A DNA stretch of 64,000 bases from UBA1206 sp041672465 (GCA_041672465.1 JBAYZO010000007.1:1-64000), one strand, 5' to 3'. Numbered from the stretch's first letter, positions 16,151-25,049 are shown. Made by a program: numbers and translations. The notes: generated by a model not told the origin, from the letters alone.

Positions 16151-17296
16151 ATGAATTATACAGTGCCAAGCTATTTAAAAAATTTTCACTGCAAGGGCGG
16201 CGCCTGCGGGCATTCCTGCTGTGAGGGGTGGACGGTTTCAATCAGCGAAAAAGAATATTTTTCACTTTTAGGGCTTAAAGCTTCCGAGAGTTTAAAATCA
16301 AAACTCGATTTCGCCCTTAAGGTCAAGGATTTTCCCACCAAGGCGTCCTACGCCATTATCGACAAAGACTATACCGGGGTATGCCGTCTTCACGGCGAGA
16401 ATGGGCTGTGTTTGCTGCAAGCAGAGCTCGGTGAGGGGGTTTTGCCTGAGATTTGCAGGATTTACCCAAGAAAAGCCGAAAAAGCGGGGATGCTACTTAA
16501 ATGCGCTTGCGCCAACAGCTGTGAGGAAACGGTTGAGGTGTTGCTCGGCAGCCGCGATGAAAACTTCTTTGAGGAAATTGATCTTCCGCTCTCGCCGGAC
16601 GTTTTTACCTGCTTTTCGGAAGACGAAATATCCCTATCAAGGCAGTTTGCGGAAAAGTTCAGGGAAAAAGAAAATATCACGCAATGTAAAACCCAAATTA
16701 AAACAAAAACCATTGAGGAAAAGTTTTATGATATAGCCAAAGCTTTGTTTGGCGGGGTTTATGATATGCCGCAAGGATTTTCTAAGCACGACTTTTCAAA
16801 TGGATTTATTAACGCGGTGCTTCTCACAAAATCTTTGGGGCTAAACAGCCCAAGCGTTTCGGAGTATTGCAAAAAAACGCTTGAGGTATTAGGATTAGAT
16901 AAGGACGGCAGCTTTAGCGGCGGAGAAGAAAAATACCTTTTCGCGCGGGAGAGCTTTTACACTTCCTTTAAAAACTGGGAGACGGCTTTTGAAAACCTCT
17001 TTGCCAACCATATTTTTTATACCGACTTCCCTTTTAGCGGGGACACAAAAACCGCCGGTTTCGCCGAAGTTTCGTTCGGCGGTTTAGCGGCGGCTTACGC
17101 GATTGTTAAACTCAACCTTGTGTGCTGTTTTTTTGAACTTGGCAGTTCCCTTTCGGTTTCCGGGCTTATCTCGTCGTTCTTTCGGCTTATCGAACACACC
17201 GCGTTTGAAATCAACGCGATTAAAACGATCGGAAAAAACGAAAACACAAATAGCGAAGAAAGGCTTAAAACTTTTTTATCTCTCACTTGTATATGA
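16151..17296 (+). CDS. fliB: FliB-family flagellin lysine-N-methylase
   Basis: The 381-residue protein opens with FHCKGGACGHSCCEGW and has further cysteines at 78, 87, 102, 118, 120 and 124. This is the cysteine layout of FliB, which methylates flagellin lysines, and of related YkgJ-like proteins that may carry an iron-sulfur cluster. The remaining 250 residues are helical. No flagellar genes occur in the window, so the target may be encoded elsewhere or may not be flagellin. It has its own promoter and no near-perfect ribosome site. It converges with the HAD gene, two bases apart. Confidence 0.85.
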   Translation: MNYTVPSYLKNFHCKGGACGHSCCEGWTVSISEKEYFSLLGLKASESLKSKLDFALKVKDFPTKASYAIIDKDYTGVCRLHGENGLCLLQAELGEGVLPEICRIYPRKAEKAGMLLKCACANSCEETVEVLLGSRDENFFEEIDLPLSPDVFTCFSEDEISLSRQFAEKFREKENITQCKTQIKTKTIEEKFYDIAKALFGGVYDMPQGFSKHDFSNGFINAVLLTKSLGLNSPSVSEYCKKTLEVLGLDKDGSFSGGEEKYLFARESFYTSFKNWETAFENLFANHIFYTDFPFSGDTKTAGFAEVSFGGLAAAYAIVKLNLVCCFFELGSSLSVSGLISSFFRLIEHTAFEINAIKTIGKNENTNSEERLKTFLSLTCI

Positions 17297-17298
17297 CA

Positions 17299-17961
17299 TT
17301 ATGTTAACAAGGTCGCAAGCATCGCGGCTTCTGGAACAAGTATGTCGGCTCCGGCGCTAATGAGCTCTTCCCTGCCGCCGTAGCCGTACAGCACCCCCGC
17401 CGATGAAACTCCCGCTTTTTTCGCCCCGGCTATGTCGTGGAACCTGTCGCCGACCATGACGGCGTTCTTCCCCGCTTTAACGCCGAGGTTTTGAAGCGCG
17501 AAAGCAATGAGTTCCGATTTTTCGGTTCGGCTGCCGTCGATGTTTGAGCCCGCCAAAAATTCAAAATATTTGTCAAGGTAAAACCTGCTTATTATTTTTT
17601 TCGCGAATTTCTCTGATTTTGTGGTCGCCACCGCAAGCCTTGCGCCCGACGCCTTTAATGTTTTAAGACAGTCTTCCACGCCGGGGTATGTCTTGTTTTC
17701 GTAAATTCCTTTTTCGGCGTAATATTCGCGAAACAGCTCTATTGCGCCGGTAACCTCCCCGGGCGAAACTCCAAACTCCAAAAAGCTTTCTTCAAGCGGA
17801 GGGCCGATTTTTGAACGTAATACTTTTTCCGGCGGGACAGGCAGCCCTTTAGCGTTCAGAGCGTATGTCAGCGAATTAATAATCCCCTCCGCCGAATCTG
17901 TAAGCGTGCCGTCAAGGTCAAAAATTATTGTTTCAAATTTTAATTTTTGAATGTTTTTCAT
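17299..17961 (-). CDS. HAD-family phosphatase, phosphoglycolate phosphatase-like
   Basis: The 220-residue protein has HAD motif I (IFDLDGTLTDS), a helical cap with the Gph/PpaX-like PPLEESF pattern, motif II (AVATTKS), the Lys motif region (SRTEKSE) and motifs III/IV (MVGDRFHDIAGAKKAG). These are typical of phosphoglycolate phosphatase and pyrophosphatase PpaX. The physiological substrate is not clear. It lies 55 bases downstream of the acyl-CoA ligase, with a hairpin between, so read-through from that operon is possible. Confidence 0.88.
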   Translation of the reverse strand: MKNIQKLKFETIIFDLDGTLTDSAEGIINSLTYALNAKGLPVPPEKVLRSKIGPPLEESFLEFGVSPGEVTGAIELFREYYAEKGIYENKTYPGVEDCLKTLKASGARLAVATTKSEKFAKKIISRFYLDKYFEFLAGSNIDGSRTEKSELIAFALQNLGVKAGKNAVMVGDRFHDIAGAKKAGVSSAGVLYGYGGREELISAGADILVPEAAMLATLLT

Positions 17962-17992
17962 TGTGTCTCGCTTTTTTATGTCTTTATAAAAT

Positions 17993-18018
17993 CTTCCGGC
18001 AGAGCCGGAAGTTTTTTT
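17993..18018. terminator. Hairpin between the HAD gene and the acyl-CoA ligase
   Basis: CTTCCGGC-AGA-GCCGGAAG is perfect. The long T run is on the plus-strand side, where there is no upstream gene; on the minus strand, the direction of the operon, only ATTTTAT follows, so termination there is probably partial. Confidence 0.6.
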
Positions 18019-19729
18019 ATATTACTGCTTTTGCCGCCTCTTCTTTTTCAAGTTCCGTGTACGCTATTTTACCGACTAAAGTTTTTGGGAGGTCGTCCCT
18101 GAACTCAAGCTCGGCGGGGAGCGCGAATTTGGCTATATGCTTTTTACAGTGGTTTAAAATATCTTGCTTAAGCTCCTCCGAGGGAACATAGCCGTTTTTT
18201 AACACCACAAAAGCCTTCACCTTTTGGACTTTGTATAAATCCTTAATACCTATGGTGCAGGACATAGCGACAGCTTCGTGCGAGTCAAGCGCCGACTCCA
18301 CTTGCGAGGGATACACATTGTAGCCGCTGGTGATGATAAGGCGTTTGAGCCGCTGTTTAAAATAAATAAACCCGTCGTTGTCCATAACGCCGAGGTCGCC
18401 TGTATGGAGCCAGACGCGGCCGTCTTTGTGAACTTTTAGGGTATCGGCGTTTTCTTCGGGTTTGTTTAAATAGCCAAGCATAACGGTCGGACCCGAAAGG
18501 CAGATCTCGCCCTCTGTGCCGTATTCGACTTCCTCGGTTGTTTCCGGCTTGCAGATGACAAAATAAGTGTCCGGGAAAGGAAACCCGATAGAGCCTTCTT
18601 TATGCGTGTGATAAGGGGTGAGACAGCACGCGGTGACGCTTTCGGTAAGCCCGTAGCCCTCGCGAATATGTACGGGAGAGGAGTGGTCATCAAGAAATTT
18701 GTCGAACCGCTTTTTCAGCTCCGGCGAGAGGGTGTCCCCGCCTGAAAAAACCCCTCTTAAAAAGTCAAGCTTCACGCCGTCAAAATAGCCGTTTCTGCTT
18801 ATCGCTTCAAACAGCGTGGGAACTCCGGCAATAAAATTGGGTTTGTCTTTTTTAATGATATTAGCGAAAGTCTTAACGTTAAACCGCGGGACAAGTATTG
18901 AGGTGCCGCCCCCCATAAGGGCGGTATGTATGCACACGCCAAGCCCGAACCCGTGGAAGATGGGGAGCGCCGCCAAAACGGACATTCCCGCGATTTTAAA
19001 AGAAGACATAACTTCTGTCTGGAGCCCGAGCGCGTTAAAGTTGAGGTTTGACAGAAGTATACCTTTTGAAACCCCCGTAGTCCCGCCCGAAAACAAAATG
19101 ACCGCGGGGTCGTTGCCTCTTTTGGCCGGGAAAGCGATTTGCTTTGCTTCCGGCGAATCCGCTTGCTTTATAAATTCGTTCCAGTTTAGCACGCCCGGCT
19201 TTTTGGGCGGGGCTTTGATTTTTCTTCCCGAAGTGAGCTTAAAAGCGGTTTTTTTAATTACCCCTAATTCGTCGGCGGCAGACGTGACTATAAGTGTGTT
19301 TAGCTTACATTCTTTTGCGGATTCCTCAAACTTGCCGTAGAACAAATCAAGCGTCACGGCGTATTTGCTGTTTGCCTCTTTTAGATAAAAAGTGATTTCC
19401 CCCACGGCGGACAGCGGGTGAACCATTGAGGCGATGCCGCCCAATCGGTTTATCGCGTAAAAGCAGTAAATCGACTGCGGCAGGTTGGGGAGACAAATAG
19501 TCACAACATCCCCTTCCCTGACTCCGGCGGCGTAAAACGCCCGAGCGGTCTCGTTAATCTTTTCGCCGAGCGTTTTATAGGTAATCTTTTTCCCCATGTA
19601 TGACAAGGCGACGTTTTCCGGGTAAGTTTTAACCATTTCATAAATGGCGTCACACATTGAAAAGTCGGGATAATTGAGCTCAAAAGGAATGTCGCCGTAA
19701 TTTTTTAGCCACGGAGCTTTTAGTGACAT
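18017..19729 (-). CDS. Acyl-CoA synthetase, AMP-forming
   Basis: The 570-residue protein is an ANL-superfamily ligase. The ATP-binding loop is ILFSGGTTGVSKG (about 211-223), the core motif is REGYGLTES, and WLHTGDLGVMD then FKQRLKRLIITSGYNVYP mark the hinge and C-terminal domain. It activates a carboxylic acid, probably a medium or long fatty acid, to its CoA thioester in the cytosol. It follows the E2-like acyltransferase gene by 37 bases, which suggests ligase and transferase work in sequence on the same acyl group. A clear AGGAGT site precedes the ATG. A second ligase with its own ACP lies at 23 kb. Confidence 0.92.
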   Translation of the reverse strand: MSLKAPWLKNYGDIPFELNYPDFSMCDAIYEMVKTYPENVALSYMGKKITYKTLGEKINETARAFYAAGVREGDVVTICLPNLPQSIYCFYAINRLGGIASMVHPLSAVGEITFYLKEANSKYAVTLDLFYGKFEESAKECKLNTLIVTSAADELGVIKKTAFKLTSGRKIKAPPKKPGVLNWNEFIKQADSPEAKQIAFPAKRGNDPAVILFSGGTTGVSKGILLSNLNFNALGLQTEVMSSFKIAGMSVLAALPIFHGFGLGVCIHTALMGGGTSILVPRFNVKTFANIIKKDKPNFIAGVPTLFEAISRNGYFDGVKLDFLRGVFSGGDTLSPELKKRFDKFLDDHSSPVHIREGYGLTESVTACCLTPYHTHKEGSIGFPFPDTYFVICKPETTEEVEYGTEGEICLSGPTVMLGYLNKPEENADTLKVHKDGRVWLHTGDLGVMDNDGFIYFKQRLKRLIITSGYNVYPSQVESALDSHEAVAMSCTIGIKDLYKVQKVKAFVVLKNGYVPSEELKQDILNHCKKHIAKFALPAELEFRDDLPKTLVGKIAYTELEKEEAAKAVI

Positions 19730-19766
19730 GTTAATTCTACTCCTTTCGATATGTCTGTGTCTCTCT

Positions 19767-20678
19767 TTATTTATTAAGGTTTGTGTCTATTTCAATAAAT
19801 GTGCTCGCCGGCAAATCAAGCAATTGAGGGTTTTCAAAAAAGTGGCGGAACACCCGAAGACTCTTGGCAAAGTAAACGCCGTCTGCGATGCGTTCGTCAA
19901 TCGTAAGCCCCAGCTCGATTGAGTCTTTCATCTCATATGTGCCGTCGTCATTGAAAAACGGACGCTTTTGTTTTGCGTTTATTACGCAAAACAGCGAATT
20001 TGTTCCCCAGTTTACAAGGTGATGATAACTGGCGTGCATTTTTATGCTTCCCAAATTGGTGACAAATGCCGTGACATGGTATGGGTCGTCGTCGGCAAGG
20101 GAGCTTGGAACTCTCCCGCGGTAGTCAAGGCTGTTAAGCACCCTCATGACTAACCTTAAAACAGGACGGGGGATTTTTGCGAGAAAGGCGATTTTATCCA
20201 TTGTTGAGGAGGCTTCTTCTGTCTTCCTGACTTTTGTCACAACTTCTTTTACTTTGCTGTTGAACTGTTCAAGGGGTGAAACGCCGCTTTCCGGGTCGTA
20301 TTTCATAATGACAAGGGTTTCCGCCGCGTCGTCGGTGAAAAGCTTTTTCACCACAAATGAAAAAGAAATGTCCCGCCTTTGATAAAGCCTGTGACCCGAG
20401 TAAAACCTGTTCAGGTAAGGCCTGAACTGAATTGTTTTGGCGATAGCGGCTAAAATAAAGTGGAACACCGTATATTTAAATTCCGGAGCAGACAATTTTT
20501 TTTCGGCTAAAAAATCGTTAACCTTTGAAAGGTCAAGTATCTCGTTTAAAACCGCTTCGTTATCGGCGCGGTTTGGCAATATGTACGGCATGAAAGCGTG
20601 CATGCCGTCAATATCTTTAACCAAAAAGGCGTCTTTTCTGTCCTTTCGGCTGGTTTTTTTTACTTTTTTCCCCGACAT
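19767..20678 (-). CDS. Stand-alone 2-oxoacid dehydrogenase E2-type acyltransferase, catalytic His replaced
   Basis: The 303-residue protein has the catalytic-domain fold of dihydrolipoamide acyltransferases and chloramphenicol acetyltransferase (VFHFILAAIAKTIQFRPYLNRF near the start; LGLTIDERIADGVYFAKSL at 257-275). There is no lipoyl domain or peripheral-subunit-binding domain and no E1/E3 genes nearby. The DHRxxDG motif of active enzymes is DERIADG here, with E262 where the catalytic His should be. So it may act by a different mechanism or bind acyl groups only. It is the first gene of an operon with the acyl-CoA ligase, which supports a role in fatty-acid or lipid metabolism instead of pyruvate oxidation. 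Confidence 0.8.
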   Translation of the reverse strand: MSGKKVKKTSRKDRKDAFLVKDIDGMHAFMPYILPNRADNEAVLNEILDLSKVNDFLAEKKLSAPEFKYTVFHFILAAIAKTIQFRPYLNRFYSGHRLYQRRDISFSFVVKKLFTDDAAETLVIMKYDPESGVSPLEQFNSKVKEVVTKVRKTEEASSTMDKIAFLAKIPRPVLRLVMRVLNSLDYRGRVPSSLADDDPYHVTAFVTNLGSIKMHASYHHLVNWGTNSLFCVINAKQKRPFFNDDGTYEMKDSIELGLTIDERIADGVYFAKSLRVFRHFFENPQLLDLPASTFIEIDTNLNK

Positions 20679-20708
20679 ATTCTCCCCCGCCTGTTTTTAA
20701 TTATAAAT

Positions 20709-20736
20709 TAATTAAACCTTTTAATGTGTTTGTCAA
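20709..20736 (-). promoter_or_regulatory. Possible promoter of the acyltransferase-ligase operon
   Basis: On the minus strand TTGACA (20731-20736) is followed after 16 bases by TAATTA (20709-20714). The -35 is perfect but the -10 is poor. Confidence 0.45.
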
Positions 20737-20884
20737 AACATTAAGATTTCCTTAATTTTTCCTTTTCAAACAGCAGGATAACATACTTCTTCAGCGTTGT
20801 CAATGCTTTTTTCATATCTCGTTAATTATTAACTGTGGTTAACATTTCCTTTTATCCGCCAAAAAAAGCGGGAAGAACGCGTTC

Positions 20885-21259
20885 CTAAGCGTTTTTATCG
20901 GTGGGCTTGAACACCGCCGCCCAGACCGCGCCGAACACTATGGCCGCCGTGACGCCCGCCGCGGTTGAGGTAAACCCTCCCATTAAAACCCCGAGAAGCC
21001 CCTCCTTGTCGACCGATTCTTTTACGCCCTCGGCAAGCGTGAAACCAAACCCGGTCAGCGGCACCGTCGCCCCTGCCGAGGCAAAGTCGACAAGTCCCTT
21101 ATAAACCCCCGCTCCCGTGAGAACCACTCCGGCGCAAACATAAAGCACAAGAATATTCGCGGGAGTTATTTTTGTTTTGTCTATTAAAATTTGAGCGATA
21201 AGGCAAAACATACCGCCAATTAAAAAAACATATAAATATTCCATTAATGAGTCAGCCAT
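20885..21259 (-). CDS. spoVAE: Stage V sporulation protein AE
   Basis: The 124-residue membrane protein has four hydrophobic helices and the SpoVAE sequence VPLTGFGFTLAEGVKE in the middle. It is part of the SpoVA channel in the spore inner membrane, which moves calcium-dipicolinate in during sporulation and out on germination. It is the last gene of a spoVAC-spoVAD-spoVAE operon, four bases after the spoVAD stop. Sigma G control is expected from the family. Confidence 0.93.
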   Translation of the reverse strand: MADSLMEYLYVFLIGGMFCLIAQILIDKTKITPANILVLYVCAGVVLTGAGVYKGLVDFASAGATVPLTGFGFTLAEGVKESVDKEGLLGVLMGGFTSTAAGVTAAIVFGAVWAAVFKPTDKNA

Positions 21260-21263
21260 TATA

Positions 21264-22253
21264 TTATACTCTCTCCAATCCTATCAAATGCGCGACAGAG
21301 GGGATCGGCAGCTTTTGAAGCACCGTTTTGGGCGAAAGCAGCGCGCCCGTGCCGATGAGAAGTATCTTTTTAACCTCGCGCCTAAGCAGCTTGTCAAAGT
21401 AAAGCGAGGCGGAAACACAAGCCAAACACCCGCAGCCCGATCCGCCGGAGTTGACGTCCTGCTTTTCATAGTCATAAATAAGCATTCCGCAGTCGGTGAG
21501 TCTGCCGCAAAGGTCAAGCCCGCACTTAGCGAACAGCTCGGCGGCTATCTCGCTCCCCTCTCTCCCCAAATCCCCGGTGGAAATAATATCGTAGTCGCAG
21601 GGGTTTTCTTTGGTCTCGTCAAAAAACCGAAGTATGGTGTCAACCGCCGCGTTAGCCATGGCGGCGCCCATATTGTTCGCGTCTGTTATGCCGTTTTCCT
21701 TAACCTTGCCGATAACGGCGGAAGAAAGCTTAACCTCCGCCGGAGTGTTTTGAAGCAAAAACGCCCCCGCGCCCGTCACGGTGTTTTGAGAAACGGGCGC
21801 GCGGAGACTTCCATACTCCAGCGGGAACCGAAACTGCCGCTCTGACGAGCAAAAATGGGAGGATGCCACGGCGACGGCGTTATTCACCTTAAACGATTCG
21901 GTAAACATGCCGCCTATTATTATCCCCTCCGCGATAGTCGAACAGGCGCCGTACAACCCGAGATAGGGTATCGGCAGGCTTTGTGCGGCAAAAGCCGTAG
22001 CGGTGCACTGGTTTAAAAGGTCGCCCCCAAGCAGTAAGCCAATATCTTTTGCCTTTAATTTTGATTTTGACAAAAGCAGGTTTATTACCCTTTGAACCAT
22101 CTCGCTTTCCGCCTGCTCCCATGAATCCTGCGAAAAATAAGGGTCGGTTTCAAACAAATCAAAATATTCCCCGAGCGGCCCCTCGTTTTCAAGCTTTCCC
22201 ACAACGCTCGCGGCTTTCGCTATATAAACATTGTTAAAATAAATAACCCCCAT
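21264..22253 (-). CDS. spoVAD: Stage V sporulation protein AD
   Basis: The 329-residue soluble protein has a thiolase-like fold typical of SpoVAD (GLLLGGDLLNQCTATAF, LGLYGACSTIAEGI, SGGSGCGCLACVSASLYF). SpoVAD binds dipicolinic acid directly at the spore inner membrane. The Cys in GACST falls at the thiolase-like active position but the protein is a binding component. It starts six bases after the spoVAC stop and is followed closely by spoVAE, so the three form one operon. The length matches the family. Confidence 0.95.
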   Translation of the reverse strand: MGVIYFNNVYIAKAASVVGKLENEGPLGEYFDLFETDPYFSQDSWEQAESEMVQRVINLLLSKSKLKAKDIGLLLGGDLLNQCTATAFAAQSLPIPYLGLYGACSTIAEGIIIGGMFTESFKVNNAVAVASSHFCSSERQFRFPLEYGSLRAPVSQNTVTGAGAFLLQNTPAEVKLSSAVIGKVKENGITDANNMGAAMANAAVDTILRFFDETKENPCDYDIISTGDLGREGSEIAAELFAKCGLDLCGRLTDCGMLIYDYEKQDVNSGGSGCGCLACVSASLYFDKLLRREVKKILLIGTGALLSPKTVLQKLPIPSVAHLIGLERV

Positions 22254-22259
22254 AACACA

Positions 22260-22703
22260 TTACCCTTCAAAACATTTGCATATATAATAAATAATCCCGT
22301 ACGCCACCGCGGTGAGGTTGCCGTAAAGTATAACGGGACCCGCGATTTTAAATATTTCCGCGCCCACCCCCATGATAAATCCCTCGCTTCTCGCCTCTAT
22401 CGCCGGGGCGCCCACGGCGTTGGAAAACCCCGTTATCGGTACCAACAGCCCCGCTCCGCAGAACTTTGACACCTTGTCAAAGCACCCTATTCCGGTAAAA
22501 AGCCCCGCTAAAAATACCAGCGTCACCGAGGCAAGCACCACAGAAGGTTTTTCCCCCATCCCCGCCGATTTATAAAGGTCGGCGAAACCCCTCCCCATAA
22601 CGCAAACAAGCCCGCCCGAAACAAACGCGAGGATACTGTTTTTAATCACAGGCGACTTTTTTTCGCGGTCTTCGACATATTTTACATATTCTTGCTTATT
22701 CAT
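22260..22703 (-). CDS. spoVAC: Stage V sporulation protein AC
   Basis: The 147-residue integral membrane protein has five likely helices and the family block FCGAGLLVPITGFSNAV. In Bacillus SpoVAC behaves as a mechanosensitive channel for dipicolinate release. It heads the three-gene spoVA operon; spoVAA, AB and AF genes are absent, which is the usual clostridial minimum set. The stop is six bases before the spoVAD start. Confidence 0.95.
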   Translation of the reverse strand: MNKQEYVKYVEDREKKSPVIKNSILAFVSGGLVCVMGRGFADLYKSAGMGEKPSVVLASVTLVFLAGLFTGIGCFDKVSKFCGAGLLVPITGFSNAVGAPAIEARSEGFIMGVGAEIFKIAGPVILYGNLTAVAYGIIYYICKCFEG

Positions 22704-22848
22704 AATAGAAGTTGACCCTTTCGATATTCGGTTGTTTTTGACTCTTTTTTGATCTTTACGCTATTAACCGTCAGTTATTATGAAAACAGTCAAAAAGCTT
22801 TTCTTTTTCATATTATCTTTGCAAATTGTAAAAAATATACTAAAACTC

Positions 22849-22876
22849 TTGACATATTATTTTTTGCAATTATAAT
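22849..22876 (+). promoter_or_regulatory. Sigma-A-type promoter of the leader and ligase-ACP operon
   Basis: TTGACA (22849-22854), 16 bases, TATAAT (22871-22876). Transcription would start near 22884, leaving a leader of about 170 bases. Confidence 0.75.
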
Positions 22877-22883
22877 TTAGCTA

Positions 22884-23040
22884 TATATTTGTAGGCAAAG
22901 CTGTGTTGGGCTTAGTCCTTAACACTCCGCGAAGGTTAGCGCGCCAACGCGCAAAACCTGTGTCTTGCCCCGGCCGCGGAACACAAAGCGCGGTTTTATG
23001 TGTTTTTGGGGAACGGCATTTGTTATTTTACTTAAAAAGG
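22884..23040 (+). ncRNA. Structured 5' leader, possible riboswitch or small RNA of unknown family
   Basis: The transcribed sequence between the promoter and the ligase start can form a three-way junction. GGCAA (22894-22898) pairs with TTGCC (22965-22969), enclosing hairpin GTGTT/AACAC (22903-22925) and a long hairpin AGGTT-GCGCG-CCAA-CGCGC-AACCT (22933-22959). A further hairpin CCGCG/CGCGG lies at 22974-22993. I could not match it to a known riboswitch, SRP RNA, 6S RNA or tRNA by eye. Confidence 0.5.
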
Positions 23041-23054
23041 ATCTGATTTATTTG

Positions 23055-24770
23055 ATGAACTTAGTTAAAAACCAATACTCCCGCCATTTAAACCTTCGGC
23101 AGATGTTTTATGACCTTTCCGATAAATACGGCGATAAACCCTTCCTAAAATATATTAAGGGCGATGATAACACTGTCGGCGAGGTTACCTATCGCCGCTT
23201 TACAGAAATGATGGAAAGCTTAGGAACTTACTTTTGCGTCACTTCCCCCGAAGTTTCAAGGGTTGCCATTTTGTCTGAAAACCGCTATGAGTGGCTTGTC
23301 GCCTACGCTGCCGTTATCGCCGCCGGTAAAACCGTTGTCCCCCTTGACAAAGAAATTGAGTTTGAGCAAATAAAAAAATTCATAGATCTCGCCGAAGTCG
23401 ACACGCTTGTTTACTCACCGGATTTTTCCGCCGAAGTGGTTAAAATGGCGGAAAGCTCCCCGGCTGACTTTTCTTTTATAAATTTTGAAAACGTCGATAA
23501 ACACGATGACAAACGCTTTACATCGTTCCGCAAATGTATTGCCGCCGGTGAAAAAGCCCTTGATTCCGGCAAGTTTTCGTTTAAAAAAATCCGTTCCAAC
23601 TCCGCGAGAGTGTGCGCGATTATCTTTACCTCGGGTACCACGGGAACAAGCAAGGGCGTTATGCTCACCGAAGACAACCTGCTGTCCTGCGTTCAGGCCG
23701 CCGCCAATATGGTCAACGTGGACGAAAACGCCGTTCTCCTTTCGGTGCTCCCCTACCACCACACATATGAGACCTGCTGCGGGCTTTTAACCCCCGCCTC
23801 CATCGGCGCGACCATTTGCATAAATAATAACCTTAAATACTTTACAAGGAACCTTCAAATCTTCCGCCCCACCGCCATGACTTTGGTTCCGCTTTTTATC
23901 GCCACCATGTCAAAAAAGATCGAGAGCGAAATCAAAAAATCCAACCGCGAGGCAATTGTCAAGGGCGGCGTTTTTGTGACAAAAAACCTTAACCGCGTTG
24001 GCGTGGACGTCAGGCGTTATGTTTTTTCAAGCATTCATAAATTTTTGGGCGGCAGGCTTGACACCATTGTTTCGGGCGGCGCCGCGCTTGACCCCGAATA
24101 TATTAAACGCTTTGAGGAATTCGGAATTCTTATCACCCAAGGGTACGGAATTACCGAGTGCTCCCCGCTTGTCACCGTTGTCCCTTGGAAGAAAGTCAAG
24201 TACGCGTCGGTGGGTATACCTATCCCCGGCAGTGTAATTAAAATAATGGCGGAAGATGAAAACGGCGAGGAATATGACCTGCCCGCGGGTGAGATCGGCG
24301 AAATTTGCATAAAAGGCCCGCAAGTTATGGTGGGTTATTACAAAAACCCGGCTGCGACGGCGGAAGCGTTTAATAAAGAAGGGTTCTTTAAGTCCGGCGA
24401 CTACGGTTATCTTGACGAGGACGGATTTTTATTCATAACCGGGCGAAAGAAGAATATAATAATATTTGACAACGGCAAAAACATCTATCCGGAAGAAATT
24501 GAGGAATATCTCTATCGGCTGGACATAATAAAAGAATGTATCGTCATAGCCCGCAATATTAACGGCGAGGATATGATAACGGCCGTTATTTACCCCAACT
24601 ATGAACTTCTCGAAGGGCTTACCGACGACCAGATCAAAGACCGTTTTAAAAGCGAGGTCGCGCTCGTCAACCGCAAGCTCCCCGCTTTTAAGCAAGTGCA
24701 TCACATTGAAATTAAAAAGACGGAATTTGATAAAACCTCTTCCAAAAAAATTATAAGATACAAAGTCTAA
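23055..24770 (+). CDS. AMP-forming acyl-CoA/acyl-ACP synthetase
   Basis: The 571-residue ligase starts MNLVKNQYSRHLNLRQMF at the ATG at 23055; the frame is open further upstream to 22965 but that part overlaps the structured leader and AAAAAGG lies before 23055. ATP-binding loop IIFTSGTTGTSKG, core motif QGYGITECSP and hinge region SGDYGYLDEDGFLFITGRKK are all present. The gene is followed by an acyl carrier protein 54 bases on, so the acceptor may be that ACP, as in acyl-ACP synthetases, rather than CoA. It has a separate promoter and leader from the other ligase at 18 kb. Confidence 0.9.
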   Translation: MNLVKNQYSRHLNLRQMFYDLSDKYGDKPFLKYIKGDDNTVGEVTYRRFTEMMESLGTYFCVTSPEVSRVAILSENRYEWLVAYAAVIAAGKTVVPLDKEIEFEQIKKFIDLAEVDTLVYSPDFSAEVVKMAESSPADFSFINFENVDKHDDKRFTSFRKCIAAGEKALDSGKFSFKKIRSNSARVCAIIFTSGTTGTSKGVMLTEDNLLSCVQAAANMVNVDENAVLLSVLPYHHTYETCCGLLTPASIGATICINNNLKYFTRNLQIFRPTAMTLVPLFIATMSKKIESEIKKSNREAIVKGGVFVTKNLNRVGVDVRRYVFSSIHKFLGGRLDTIVSGGAALDPEYIKRFEEFGILITQGYGITECSPLVTVVPWKKVKYASVGIPIPGSVIKIMAEDENGEEYDLPAGEIGEICIKGPQVMVGYYKNPAATAEAFNKEGFFKSGDYGYLDEDGFLFITGRKKNIIIFDNGKNIYPEEIEEYLYRLDIIKECIVIARNINGEDMITAVIYPNYELLEGLTDDQIKDRFKSEVALVNRKLPAFKQVHHIEIKKTEFDKTSSKKIIRYKV

Positions 24771-24824
24771 AGCAATTGTTTTAATTAAGTTATTCTAATT
24801 TACACAAGCATAGAGGTATTTTGC

Positions 24825-25049
24825 ATGTATGAAAAACTAAAAGAAATTCTCATTGAGGAAATGAGCATCAACCCCGCGGATATCAATCCGGACGCCGAAT
24901 TTATAAGGGATTTAGGCTTTAATTCCCTTGAGCTCGCCGACCTTGTGGTTATCTGCGAAGAAAAGTTTGACATTGAGTTTGACGACGAAGTGCTCCCCTC
25001 GCTCTCCACCGTTCGCGACGTAGTGAATTACCTGGAACTTCAAACCTGA
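24825..25049 (+). CDS. Acyl carrier protein
   Basis: The 74-residue acidic protein has the ACP four-helix pattern and the phosphopantetheine attachment Ser S34 in DLGFNSLELADLV; the residue before it is Asn, where Asp is more common. It follows the ligase gene in the same direction and is terminated by a strong hairpin, so the two make a dedicated ligase-ACP pair. It is probably not the housekeeping AcpP, which normally sits with fab genes. The acyl group carried is unknown. Confidence 0.9.
   Translation: MYEKLKEILIEEMSINPADINPDAEFIRDLGFNSLELADLVVICEEKFDIEFDDEVLPSLSTVRDVVNYLELQT

Noticed and set aside
22704..22860. Sigma G promoter before spoVAC
   Set aside because: CATAATA occurs on the minus strand but the expected -35 is poor, so I did not list it.
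22884..22970. Possible tRNA or SRP RNA in the ligase leader
   Set aside because: No T-loop GTTC or CCA-like end and no GGAAG tetraloop region of SRP RNA could be found.
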